Source: a virus. Taken from it: a stretch of DNA of 60,769 bases. Positions 41,328 through 49,575 of this stretch are shown one piece after another. The stretch's first letter is position 1. Each line of letters starts with the position of its first letter. The position numbers and the translations under genes were made by a program. The notes under the pieces were generated by a model. The model made no database searches. It was given only the letters and a program-made list of their open reading frames with translations, and had not been told where the DNA came from. The DNA lies in the IMG/VR virus record IMGVR_UViG_3300009182_004229, positions 1 through 60,769 of that record, one strand, 5' to 3'.

Positions 41328-41355
41328 TTGACAGATTTTTATACCATGCTAGGAT
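41328..41355 (+). promoter_or_regulatory. Early-type promoter of the small membrane protein gene
   Basis: TTGACA at 41328-41333, a 16-base spacer and TAGGAT at 41350-41355, with the shared ATGCTAG core. The start codon is only seven bases beyond the -10, so the message would be leaderless or nearly so. Confidence 0.72.
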
Positions 41356-41361
41356 ATACAC

Positions 41362-41511
41362 ATGAACCGATTGGCAAACCTCATATTGCTGTTTACCTGG
41401 ATCGCAGGCATCGTGATTGCTCAGGGTTTCTGGAGCACGTTCTTTGCCATCATCATACCATTCTGGAGCTACTACTTGGTGATTGCTCGCATAGTTGAGC
41501 GCTACCTATGA
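41362..41511 (+). CDS. Small membrane protein
   Basis: This 49-residue protein begins MNRLANLILLFTWIAGIVIA and continues with FFAIIIPFWSYYLVIARI, giving two hydrophobic segments likely to span the inner membrane as a hairpin. Small proteins of this style are common in marine T4-like phages and have no known function. It sits directly behind a strong early promoter and overlaps the next gene by ATGA. A role in membrane takeover or superinfection exclusion is possible. Confidence 0.72.
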   Translation: MNRLANLILLFTWIAGIVIAQGFWSTFFAIIIPFWSYYLVIARIVERYL

Positions 41512-42128
41512 GCATCGTGCACCCAGACGATCGCAGCATCATAGACTACCTCTATCAGCTGATCTACTACGAGGACCACTGCTGGATAGGTGGTGGTACG
41601 CCGCTTAACTGGTATCTGGGACAGCCCTGCGACAGCGACATAGACCTGTTCTTCCGTGGGGAGAGAGTGTTCCACACGCTCAGCCACAAGCTGAACTCAC
41701 ACTACGAAGAAAACCACAACAGCTGGATCTACAGACAAAACCAAAAGTGGTCAGTGACCGAGCGCCACATCACGGACAATGCTGTGACCTACCTGCTGGT
41801 GAGGCAGATCAGCAAGGCTGACACTGGCCCTAGCTACAAGGTGCAGCTGATCAAGCGGCAGTTCTATGACACTCCGCAGGCGATACTAGATGACTTTGAC
41901 ATCACTGTGTGCCAGATAGTCACGGACAGCAAGCGTGTGTGGACCGGCGATCATTTTGCCAGGGACGTGGCAGAAGGCCGACTGCGCTTCCACAAGCTGA
42001 GCCCAGGATCAGCCAAGCGCCTGGTCAAGTACTGGATCTATGGTTATCAACCCACAGACACAGAGATTGAGCAGATCAATTCAGCACCTGATCTCAACTG
42101 GAAGGCTGCGCTAGATGACTACGCATGA
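41508..42128 (+). CDS. Nucleotidyltransferase-fold protein
   Basis: This 206-residue protein has GGGTPLNWYLGQPCDSDIDLFF at residues 28-49. The GG(T)x...DxD arrangement is the minimal signature of the polymerase-beta-like nucleotidyltransferase superfamily, followed by GERVFHTLSHKL. A third carboxylate may be in QAILDDFDITVCQI. Such proteins act as tRNA, protein or toxin nucleotidyltransferases; which applies here is not clear. It starts in ATGA with the small membrane gene and shares its early promoter. Confidence 0.65.
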   Translation: MSIVHPDDRSIIDYLYQLIYYEDHCWIGGGTPLNWYLGQPCDSDIDLFFRGERVFHTLSHKLNSHYEENHNSWIYRQNQKWSVTERHITDNAVTYLLVRQISKADTGPSYKVQLIKRQFYDTPQAILDDFDITVCQIVTDSKRVWTGDHFARDVAEGRLRFHKLSPGSAKRLVKYWIYGYQPTDTEIEQINSAPDLNWKAALDDYA

Positions 42129-42522
42129 CAGCTTGATCACTTGGAGCAAGCTCAGCACGGTGCCTGCGGTGGCTTACCATCCGCGCAGCCACAGCACCAT
42201 AGTCTATTGGGGTGGTGTGGGCATGGTGCGTGAGAGCGCACTGTTGCTGGTCAGCTCGCAGTGGGGCATGCTGTGGCCCAGCCCCAAGATGAAGCTCATG
42301 GCCTATGCCGAGTTCTTGCGGGCCTACAGCCTTGGGGCGTTTGGCTCAGCGGATTGGAGCAACTACATAGACAACCGCAGCGACGCACTCTATCACAGCT
42401 ATCTGGTCAAGTGGATGACTCGAGACAACAAAGAACTGATGACAGATCTAGTGAATACCTATACAATAAAAGAAGCACTGAGCTGGTTTGGTGCAGACAA
42501 CACGCAGGTGATTGATGGTTGA
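42115..42522 (+). CDS. Protein of unknown function
   Basis: This 135-residue soluble protein has no recognised motif. VAYHPRSHSTIVYWGGVGMV suggests a beta-hairpin start and the rest is mainly helical. It overlaps the nucleotidyltransferase-fold gene by 14 bases and the UV endonuclease gene by eight, so it is coupled to both. Confidence 0.65.
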   Translation: MTTHDSLITWSKLSTVPAVAYHPRSHSTIVYWGGVGMVRESALLLVSSQWGMLWPSPKMKLMAYAEFLRAYSLGAFGSADWSNYIDNRSDALYHSYLVKWMTRDNKELMTDLVNTYTIKEALSWFGADNTQVIDG

Positions 42523-43531
42523 ACGCCTGGGCTTCGCATGCAAATGGTTGGACGATCCCAGCGAGACTGCCAACATGAAGATCAACGCTAGAAACCGTGA
42601 GCTCAACACCAGCACCACCACAGTGGCATGGTTAAATAGGCAACCAGTTGATGTTGCGGAGCAGAGGCTCTGGGACCTCATGGTGCACAACATCGAAGCT
42701 GCCAGGCTGTTAGTGCAGCGCGTGGGAGGACTGGATGAGCGTCTTAGAATGGTTCGTCTTGGTAGCGATATTCTGGCTGTCTTTACTGAGCCTACTTGGT
42801 CTCGTTTCTATGATAGACCAGACGTCAAAGCGTATTGTGAACGGGCGTTTGCCGCAGTTGGGCAGGCTGCTAGGGATCTTGGTGTACGTCTCAGTTTTCA
42901 TCCTGGCCAGTTCTGTGTCTTGGCCAGCGATAGGCCGGATGTTGTGGAGCGTTCTATAGATGAGTTTGAGTATCACGCCAGCATGGCGCGCTGGATGGGC
43001 TACGGCCAGACCTGGCAGGATTTCAAGATCAACGTGCATATCGCAGGTAGAGCCGGTCCAGCCGGTATCAAAGCTGCCTATGCCAGGCTATCACCAGAGG
43101 CCCGCAACGCCATCACCATCGAGAACGACGAGAACAGCTGGGGGTTAGATGCTTGCCTTGAGCTTGTTGATACTGTGCCCATCGTGCTTGATATCCATCA
43201 CCACTGGGTACGTGAGGGGGAATATATCTCGGCTAGCGATGATAGGGTCACTCGTGTGCGCCATAGCTGGCGAGACGTTCGCCCTGTGTTACACTATTCA
43301 GTCAGTCGAGAAGACTGTCTCACAGATCATATCACCACCGTAATGCCCGACATGTCTGCGCTACTTTCTCAGGGTTACAAGAAAGGCAAGCTCAGAGCAC
43401 ACAGCGATTTCTACTGGAACTCAGCTGTGAACAGCTGGGCTCTATCATTCCTTAAGGACTTTGACATCATGTGCGAGAGCAAGGCCAAGAACCTTGCCAG
43501 CAAGCTGCTTTTTGAACAGCACAGGGCCTAG
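42515..43531 (+). CDS. uvsE: UV damage endonuclease
   Basis: This 338-residue protein matches UvdE/UvsE, a metal-dependent TIM-barrel endonuclease that nicks DNA 5' to pyrimidine dimers and starts alternative excision repair. Conserved elements: ERLGFACKW, NIEAARLLVQ, RLSFHPGQFCVLAS, FKINVHIAG, ITIENDENSWG, VLDIHHHWV and RAHSDFYWN, which carry the three-metal ligands. The start has AGGTG five bases before ATG. Codon use differs from neighbours: about ten CTT against five CTG leucine codons, and many GTT, CGT and TCT, which suggests later acquisition. Confidence 0.9.
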   Translation: MVERLGFACKWLDDPSETANMKINARNRELNTSTTTVAWLNRQPVDVAEQRLWDLMVHNIEAARLLVQRVGGLDERLRMVRLGSDILAVFTEPTWSRFYDRPDVKAYCERAFAAVGQAARDLGVRLSFHPGQFCVLASDRPDVVERSIDEFEYHASMARWMGYGQTWQDFKINVHIAGRAGPAGIKAAYARLSPEARNAITIENDENSWGLDACLELVDTVPIVLDIHHHWVREGEYISASDDRVTRVRHSWRDVRPVLHYSVSREDCLTDHITTVMPDMSALLSQGYKKGKLRAHSDFYWNSAVNSWALSFLKDFDIMCESKAKNLASKLLFEQHRA

Positions 43532-43540
43532 CTGAACCGC

Positions 43541-43546
43541 TAAATA
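43541..43546 (+). promoter_or_regulatory. Late-type promoter box TAAATA
   Basis: GCTAAATATCG lies 32 bases before the ATG at 43579. The hairpin at 43545-43565 follows directly. Confidence 0.6.
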
Positions 43547-43565
43547 TCGCGACCCACTCGCGATA
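43545..43565 (+). promoter_or_regulatory. 5' leader hairpin of a large virion gene
   Basis: TATCGCGA and TCGCGATA form an eight-base stem around CCCAC, just after the late box and before the AGGACA ribosome site. It may stabilise the message 5' end. Confidence 0.45.
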
Positions 43566-43578
43566 GGACAGCACAGCC

Positions 43579-46488
43579 ATGAAGATCAACGACGTACTAC
43601 CTTCCAAGATCCACGAGCAATGGACAAGCCAGATAGACGTGCCCAGTCTCTGGGACACCATAAGACGTAATCCAGGCAAGCGCGACGACCTAGACCAGTT
43701 CAGGCTGCTGGGTCACTTGGACAAGACCTATGATCAGCTGGGACAGGTGCAGAAAGACCTGTTTAAGATGATGCTGGCCAAGCACCTTTGGCGCATCATG
43801 AAGAGCGGCGGCCTGCCAAACAAGCTCACAGATATACACAGGGAAGTGGAAGCACTGAATCGCCGCATAGGCGTCAGCGAGGGCATCAGCAGAGAAGATC
43901 TCAGCGACGCCATCACACAGAGGATGATGAGCTCTGGACTGGCCAACAAGCTGCTGCGTGCGCATGGCCTGGACAGGGTCATCGACGCCATCAGCAGCGT
44001 GACTGAACAGCACCAAGGTGCTGAAGAACTGGGCAGCAGCGACATCAGCATCATGATCAAGCAGGTGCAGGATGAGCTGAACAGCGTCAGCGAGAACACA
44101 GGCAATCCCGCGCAGGCACCTCAGGTGGGCAATCCCGCACAGGCAGGCAACACGGTCAAGGCAGGTCAGACAGCGACCACTGTGGGCAAGCCCAGCAACA
44201 CAGCCAAGGCAGCAGACAGTAACACACAGCGCATAGCAGCAAACGCTACCGGACAGACAGCCGCAGCACAGCAGGCATTGGCAGCTGCCAAGGAAACGGT
44301 ACCAGTGCTGCCCAGCGATCGTACCAAGGCACAGCAGGCTAAGCTGGACAAGGCCAAGGCTGGTGTGGCAGGTCTGCCCATGGACAACGTTCTGGACGAG
44401 AGCTGGAAGACCGATCTCGCTGCCATGGCAGCAGCTGCTGGCATCATGGCAGGCGGCATGCAGATGGTGGCACCCGCAGGCAAGGACACCAGGATCATCA
44501 ACGGCATGGAAGCCACGCATTACACAGCCACTGCCGGCGACATCACGCCAAACAGGGCCACCATGACCAAGATCGACGGCAAGCCTGCCTGGGTATGGTG
44601 GGGCAAGGGCCGCCACGGCATGCAGGAGCTGTACTGGAACTATGCCGATGATCCACAGATGCGCCAAGCAGCTATGCGCGACGTCACAGCAGCATCAGTG
44701 CCACTCCCTCCCCGACGTCCCAGCGTGCCATTACCACCAAGGCGCGACACAGCTCAAAAGGCACAGGGCAGCATACCTCTGCCTCCGCAACGTCCTAGCG
44801 TGCCGTTACCACCAAGGCGCGACACAGAATACAAGGCACATGCACAGGATCTTGCCGCGCGCCGCGCGGCTGTGAATGAATCACCTGGTATGGGTGATAG
44901 GATCGTGTTTGAACTGGCAGATGGTCGAGCATTTGAAGCATCTGTGGCAGAAGTCAGAGGCAACAGCGTGGTGGTTGATCTGGATGAAACAGCACATCAA
45001 TGGTTAGAGGAATCACCAGATCACAGCCATCTCAAGATCCAGGGTGCCAGCATGATCAGCCCAGTGGCCAAGGCATGGAATGACATGATAGATGATCTAG
45101 ACAGTGACACTCCGCAGGGCTGGGCACAGCTGTTCCGTGCTAAGCAACAGGGCACAGAAGCCGCACGCAAGTGGGGCAGGCTGTGGAGGCAGCAGCACAC
45201 CGCACTGGGAGACACAGTTAGCCACGACGAGCAGCGGGACTGGGAACAGAAAGTGTCTGACTATCTCTCAGAAGACATCAACGAAGATATCAGCGAGCAG
45301 GAGCACATGATACGCAAGACTCTGAACAGCAAGGATCGTGTGCTGACCAAGATCTACATGGATGCTCGCCGCAACGGCGTGCCACTCAGGCAGTATGCAC
45401 AGGACTTGGCAGTGAAAGCTGGCATGCCCAGGGATCACTACTGGCAAAAGATCAAGCCTCTGGTCAACGAGCAGCTGCTCAGCGAATCAGACGCTCACGC
45501 CATGCTATGGCCTATCATCACCAAGGTGCTGGGACGCAAGCTCTACACTGGCAAGAACGCAGCTGATGTGTATGCATCGCACACTGACGATGGCTTGGAG
45601 CTGCACGGTGCGGTCACTCGCGGCCTGCATGGCAACGAAGAGCTAGAGCTAGAGCAGGCTTTCCACGATGCTGGCATACCCATAGAAAAGGTCAAGATAG
45701 AACCTGACATGATACGCATCAGCCTGCGTGGCGAGATCCACGAAAACACTGCTGATCCCTATTCGCGACAGACCAAGTACTACATCGTGCGCAAGAACGC
45801 TGGGCTCAACACCATACCCGGCAAGGCAGGCAGCCACACCATGGCAGCAGCACGCAAGCAGCTGGACAAGATGCCAGATGCTGAACACTACGAGATACGT
45901 GCGATAAACACTACCAAGATACCGCAGCAATCGCAGGTGGACGAAGGTCTCATGGACACTCTGAAGATCCTGGCTCTGCTGGGGCTGGGCGCCTATGGCA
46001 TCAATGCTACCCTGGACTCCATGAACGCACCCAGCAAGACGCCTTTGGGCCGTGCGCTGGCAGCAGCAGCACAGCAGGGGGACAAGAGCGCAGCCAAGTA
46101 CTTGGCCAACCTCGACACTTACATAGAAGCCAACGATGGCAACACCCTGGCCATGCTCAAGGACACCTACCTGGACGGCCCAAAGAGCGGCGTCAAGGAA
46201 GCCAAGTACCATGGGCGCGAGGTCAAGCTAGGCAAACCCATACGCACCAACACCGGCAGCGGCGGCAAGTTCAAGGTCTATGTCAGGGATCCCAAGACTG
46301 GCAACATCAAGATGGTGAGATTCGGTGACACCACAGGGCTCAGCATCAAGAGAGATGATCCCAAGCGCCGCAAGAGCTTCCGAGCTCGCCACCACTGCGA
46401 CAGCCCCGGTCCAAGGACCAAAGCTCGTTACTGGAGCTGCAGGATGTGGACTCGCAAACCTGTGGGCAAGATACTCAAGGGCAAATAA
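43579..46488 (+). CDS. Large multidomain virion-type protein
   Basis: The 969-residue protein has a helical N-terminal region (about 1-165), an Ala/Gln/Thr-rich linker (165-275), a short hydrophobic segment (LAAMAAAAGIMAGG) and a WWGKGRHGM-containing domain near residue 340. Then come four PLPP(R/Q)R repeats at about 371-417, further mixed domains, and a second hydrophobic stretch (LALLGLGAYGINATL). The C terminus, KSFRARHHCDSPGPRTKARY followed by WSC, matches from memory a motif closing many large marine-phage structural proteins; it may bind metal. A late promoter and AGGA site precede it. A virion or injected protein is most likely. Confidence 0.7.
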   Translation: MKINDVLPSKIHEQWTSQIDVPSLWDTIRRNPGKRDDLDQFRLLGHLDKTYDQLGQVQKDLFKMMLAKHLWRIMKSGGLPNKLTDIHREVEALNRRIGVSEGISREDLSDAITQRMMSSGLANKLLRAHGLDRVIDAISSVTEQHQGAEELGSSDISIMIKQVQDELNSVSENTGNPAQAPQVGNPAQAGNTVKAGQTATTVGKPSNTAKAADSNTQRIAANATGQTAAAQQALAAAKETVPVLPSDRTKAQQAKLDKAKAGVAGLPMDNVLDESWKTDLAAMAAAAGIMAGGMQMVAPAGKDTRIINGMEATHYTATAGDITPNRATMTKIDGKPAWVWWGKGRHGMQELYWNYADDPQMRQAAMRDVTAASVPLPPRRPSVPLPPRRDTAQKAQGSIPLPPQRPSVPLPPRRDTEYKAHAQDLAARRAAVNESPGMGDRIVFELADGRAFEASVAEVRGNSVVVDLDETAHQWLEESPDHSHLKIQGASMISPVAKAWNDMIDDLDSDTPQGWAQLFRAKQQGTEAARKWGRLWRQQHTALGDTVSHDEQRDWEQKVSDYLSEDINEDISEQEHMIRKTLNSKDRVLTKIYMDARRNGVPLRQYAQDLAVKAGMPRDHYWQKIKPLVNEQLLSESDAHAMLWPIITKVLGRKLYTGKNAADVYASHTDDGLELHGAVTRGLHGNEELELEQAFHDAGIPIEKVKIEPDMIRISLRGEIHENTADPYSRQTKYYIVRKNAGLNTIPGKAGSHTMAAARKQLDKMPDAEHYEIRAINTTKIPQQSQVDEGLMDTLKILALLGLGAYGINATLDSMNAPSKTPLGRALAAAAQQGDKSAAKYLANLDTYIEANDGNTLAMLKDTYLDGPKSGVKEAKYHGREVKLGKPIRTNTGSGGKFKVYVRDPKTGNIKMVRFGDTTGLSIKRDDPKRRKSFRARHHCDSPGPRTKARYWSCRMWTRKPVGKILKGK
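44722..44826 (+). repeat. PLPPRR coding repeat
   Basis: Two 30-base copies at 44722-44751 and 44797-44826 differ at one base and are 75 bases apart. They encode SVPLPPRRDT. Related units at 44695 and 44771 give four PLPP(R/Q)R motifs in all. Confidence 0.7.
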
Positions 46489-46492
46489 GCCA

Positions 46493-46498
46493 TAAATA
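46493..46498 (+). promoter_or_regulatory. Late-type promoter box TAAATA
   Basis: CATAAATACC lies 17 bases before the ATG at 46516, with GGGGAA between. Confidence 0.6.
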
Positions 46499-46515
46499 CC
46501 TGTGGGGAACTGCTG

Positions 46516-46953
46516 ATGCGAATCCATGATCTATACGGCGACCTGTTTGAAAGCGCACCCAGCGTTAGCAAGGTAGTGGCCGGATTGCCTCCCAGCTTCC
46601 AACACAGCATGCCTGCCACACATTCATTCCCAGACATAGATAACTACTACGGTTTTTACAGATTCGTCATAGCCATGGCCGGCGAACCAGATGATTCTAA
46701 TATACCGCTGCAGAGCAACATGCGCGACATACCACTGGCTGTGGCCTATACCAAACAAGAACATGATATGATACATAAGACGGCTAGGCGCATGGGATCA
46801 AAAGCCATAGAGCTAGCTTATCAAGGTAGCCACGAGCTGCCAGATACCTATACTAAAAGTCCTGTGATGAAGTTCAAGATGGATGAAAATCAACAGCACA
46901 AGCTAGCAGGTCTCATCAAGCTCAGCGAGGCCATGACGCATGAAGCTGAGTGA
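46516..46953 (+). CDS. Single-repeat paralogue of the next gene's N-terminal domain
   Basis: This 145-residue protein is one copy of a roughly 110-residue domain found twice at the start of the following protein. Shared points are FPDIDNYYGFYRFVIAMAGE (compare IPEIDNGNLYLNYRF), VAYTKQEHDMIHKTARRMG, GSHELPDTYTKSPVMKFKM. The domain has no known function. The gene overlaps the next one by 14 bases and both follow a late box, so a virion or injected role is probable. The start has GGGGAAC upstream. Confidence 0.7.
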   Translation: MRIHDLYGDLFESAPSVSKVVAGLPPSFQHSMPATHSFPDIDNYYGFYRFVIAMAGEPDDSNIPLQSNMRDIPLAVAYTKQEHDMIHKTARRMGSKAIELAYQGSHELPDTYTKSPVMKFKMDENQQHKLAGLIKLSEAMTHEAE

Positions 46954-49363
46954 TCTCTTCGAAGGTTTTCCCACCGGCAAGATCCGCCGCAGCGTCAAGG
47001 ACACGCTGCCCATGATAGGGGTGATACCAGAGATCGACAACGGCAACCTCTACCTAAACTACAGATTTGGCACCACGCTGGCTTCAGCACTGGCTGTGGC
47101 CAATGGCGAGCATCCCTACAACAAGCAGATACCTTGGCACACCATGCAGACCGTGGCACCTTACACTCAGCAGGAGCTGGACATAGTCAAGCTGGCCTGC
47201 GCTCAGAGTGGTTTCACGCTGGACATGCTGCATGACGATGCCAGCCACGAACCAGACTGGGTCAATACCAAGAGCCCAGTGGCGCATCTGCCCATGCTGG
47301 AGAGCCGCAGGCTGTTGGAAGCATTTGGCAAGCAGAAGCTGAGCACTGACATACAGGACACGCTACCACCCGTGATAGTGATACCTGAGCTGAACAGCGG
47401 CAACAACTATCCGCAGTATCGTTTCATGACCGTGATGGCCAGCATCAGAGCCATCAAGGACGGTGACGTGCCCTATCGCAAGCTGCAGCCATGGAGCAAC
47501 AGCCTAGCCGTGGTTGGTTACACTCCCGAGGACATCGAAACCATACGCATGGCAGCTGCTGAGGCAGGTTTTGCCATAGATGAGATCAACAGCAGCATCA
47601 GCCACGAACCAGACTGGGTCAACACTGTTAGCCCAGTGATGAAGTTCAAGATGCTGGAAGCCGCAGGCGACGGCATGCTACATGTGCCCAAGAGCCCACT
47701 GATACACAATCTCAGCAGCGCCGATGATGATGCGCAGAGCTATCAAGACACGCCCACCAGAGGCAAGCCGCAGATCTTGGTGGTGTACCCAGGTCGTTTC
47801 CAGCCTCTGCATCGAGGCCACAAGGCAGTGTATGACGATCTGGTCAAGCAGTTTGGTCCCAACGTGTACATAGCCACCAGCAACAAGACCGACCCCGACA
47901 AGAGCCCGTTTGATTTCGCTGACAAGCAGAGCATGGCCCGTGCAGCAGGCGTACCCAGCGACAAGGTGGTGCAGGTCAAGAACCCTTACAACCCCGCGGA
48001 GATCACTGGCCTTTTTGAGCCCAGCAACACAGTGCTGCTCATGGCTGTGGGTGCCAAGGACATGGACACAGACCCTAGGTTCAAGCTGCCTGACCAGGGC
48101 CTGGCCAAGAAGAAGGACGGCAGCCCTGCTTATCTGCAGAAGTGGCCAGAGCTGCACAGGGCCAAGACCATGGACCAGCATGGCTACATCGTGGCTGCGC
48201 CAACCAAGGAATTTGAAGTGCTGGGTGAACCAGCCACCAGCGCCACTGAGATACGTGCGCAGTATCGTGACTCAGATCCCAGCCAGCGTGACCAGATCAT
48301 CACAGATCTCTATGGCAAAACCAACAAAGACCTACGACGCCTGTTCGATGCCAAGCTAGCGGCAATGAGCGAGGACCAAAAGGCCTATCTGCAGAACCCT
48401 TTGGATCCGGAAGGTGACACCAACGGACCAGGCAAGACTGGTGATCAGTGGGTAGAGTCCAGTTCCCATGCAAGAAACACACCAAAACTCACAAAAATCT
48501 CCAAGCATATCAGCGAGAAAGCAGGGACTAAATCAGCCAAACGCACCAACGAAGCTGCTAGCAGGATCAACGACGATTGGTTCCGCAACGGGTCGTTCAA
48601 GACTTGGAAGAATCCCACACCTGTGAAGTATGAGATCGCAGACACAGCTGGCACCGTGGACACGCTGGAAGGTCCCATGCGTCACGATGCTGGTCACTAC
48701 ATCATGACTGGTCCCAAGGGTGAGCGCTATCCCATCACTGCTGACAAGTTCAAGACATTGTATGACGACAATGGCAACGGCACTGCCACTCCCAAGCGCG
48801 TGGAAAAACTGGCCAAGGTGGCTGACCACGACGGTGTGCTGCACACCAGCTGGGGCGATCTGGCCTATACCACTGGCAACGACTACATAGTGCGACACGG
48901 CCCCGGTGACTACGGTGCTGTTAAAGCAGACATCTTTGCCAAGACCTATCACATGCCAACGCAGCTGTCAGAATCAGCCGGCGTCAGTGAGAACGATTTG
49001 TTAGATGCCATGCGCAAGTTTTTGATCATTGCCAAGGAAGAGATCGGTCTTGAGGCTTTGCCCAAGATCAATTGGAGCTGGGATGACAAGGTCGCTCCAG
49101 ACAGCCCCAGCTTTGGCCGCTTTACCAACACAGACAAGAGCATCAAGATCATCATGCGCAATCGCCATCCCATAGACATCATGCGCACGCTAGCACACGA
49201 ACTGGTGCATTACAAGCAGGATGTTGAACACAGGATCGGCCCGGACAGCGGTGAGACTGGCAGCCCCATTGAAAATGAAGCCAACGCTCTGGCTGGTCAG
49301 ATCATGAGGCGCTTTGACCATGAGAATCCCCAACTGTTTGCTCTTTCTGCTGTTACACCTTAA
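46940..49363 (+). CDS. Multidomain protein: repeat domains, cytidylyltransferase-like, zinc protease-like
   Basis: The 807-residue protein begins with two copies of the domain seen in the preceding gene (residues 1-115 and 120-240). Residues about 275-460 form a cytidylyltransferase-like domain with VVYPGRFQPLHRGHKAVYDD (HxGH motif) and TSATEIRAQYRDSD (ISST-like position), as in NMN or phosphopantetheine adenylyltransferases. Two short GDY-type repeat domains follow (HDAGHYIMTGPKGERYPI; GNDYIVRHGPGDYGAV). Near residue 752 LAHELVHYKQ is an HExxH zinc-protease motif with ENEANALAG after it. It may be a virion-borne enzyme delivered at infection. No single known function covers it. Confidence 0.72.
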   Translation: MKLSDLFEGFPTGKIRRSVKDTLPMIGVIPEIDNGNLYLNYRFGTTLASALAVANGEHPYNKQIPWHTMQTVAPYTQQELDIVKLACAQSGFTLDMLHDDASHEPDWVNTKSPVAHLPMLESRRLLEAFGKQKLSTDIQDTLPPVIVIPELNSGNNYPQYRFMTVMASIRAIKDGDVPYRKLQPWSNSLAVVGYTPEDIETIRMAAAEAGFAIDEINSSISHEPDWVNTVSPVMKFKMLEAAGDGMLHVPKSPLIHNLSSADDDAQSYQDTPTRGKPQILVVYPGRFQPLHRGHKAVYDDLVKQFGPNVYIATSNKTDPDKSPFDFADKQSMARAAGVPSDKVVQVKNPYNPAEITGLFEPSNTVLLMAVGAKDMDTDPRFKLPDQGLAKKKDGSPAYLQKWPELHRAKTMDQHGYIVAAPTKEFEVLGEPATSATEIRAQYRDSDPSQRDQIITDLYGKTNKDLRRLFDAKLAAMSEDQKAYLQNPLDPEGDTNGPGKTGDQWVESSSHARNTPKLTKISKHISEKAGTKSAKRTNEAASRINDDWFRNGSFKTWKNPTPVKYEIADTAGTVDTLEGPMRHDAGHYIMTGPKGERYPITADKFKTLYDDNGNGTATPKRVEKLAKVADHDGVLHTSWGDLAYTTGNDYIVRHGPGDYGAVKADIFAKTYHMPTQLSESAGVSENDLLDAMRKFLIIAKEEIGLEALPKINWSWDDKVAPDSPSFGRFTNTDKSIKIIMRNRHPIDIMRTLAHELVHYKQDVEHRIGPDSGETGSPIENEANALAGQIMRRFDHENPQLFALSAVTP
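47243..47622 (+). repeat. Tandem domain duplication with an exact 23-base repeat
   Basis: An identical 23-base stretch encoding the SHEPDWVN motif occurs at 47243-47265 and 47600-47622, 357 bases (119 codons) apart. It marks equivalent positions in the two N-terminal repeat domains. Confidence 0.75.
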
Positions 49364-49395
49364 GCTGTCATAGAGCCTATCTGAGAGATGTGGAT

Positions 49396-49575
49396 ATGTT
49401 GTTTCTACTACTGTTCCTGCTGATCATAGCTGTAATCTGTCGGCAATCGGTGCTGGTAGAGACTCTGGCAGCAGTGACTCTGCTGCTGTTCATAATACCA
49501 ATGCTGTTGGTATTCCTGCCATTCTGGGTGCTGTTCCTGTTCATCATACTGGGCAGCAGCGTGGGGTTAGATTGA
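49396..49575 (+). CDS. Small hydrophobic membrane protein
   Basis: The 59-residue product is almost entirely hydrophobic (MLFLLLFLLIIAVICRQSVL, then LLLFIIPMLLVFLPFWVLFL), giving two membrane spans around RQSVLVE. ATG 49396 is favoured over GTG 49390 because GAGAG lies six bases upstream. It overlaps the following SGNH-like gene by TTGA. It could be a membrane-altering or holin-like accessory protein, but no family is recognised. Confidence 0.6.
   Translation: MLFLLLFLLIIAVICRQSVLVETLAAVTLLLFIIPMLLVFLPFWVLFLFIILGSSVGLD

Noticed and set aside
42632-42640. Further TAAATA-like box, GTTAAATAG
   Set aside because: It falls inside the UV endonuclease coding frame (Trp-Leu-Asn-Arg) with no gene start downstream in range.
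43690-44667. Minus-strand open frame of 325 codons rich in Leu, Cys and His
   Set aside because: Antisense shadow of the large virion gene; Cys/His richness comes from complementing its Ala/Gln repeats.
44695-44826. Direct repeats considered as an iteron origin
   Set aside because: They are in frame, encode PLPPRR units and lie within a virion-type gene.
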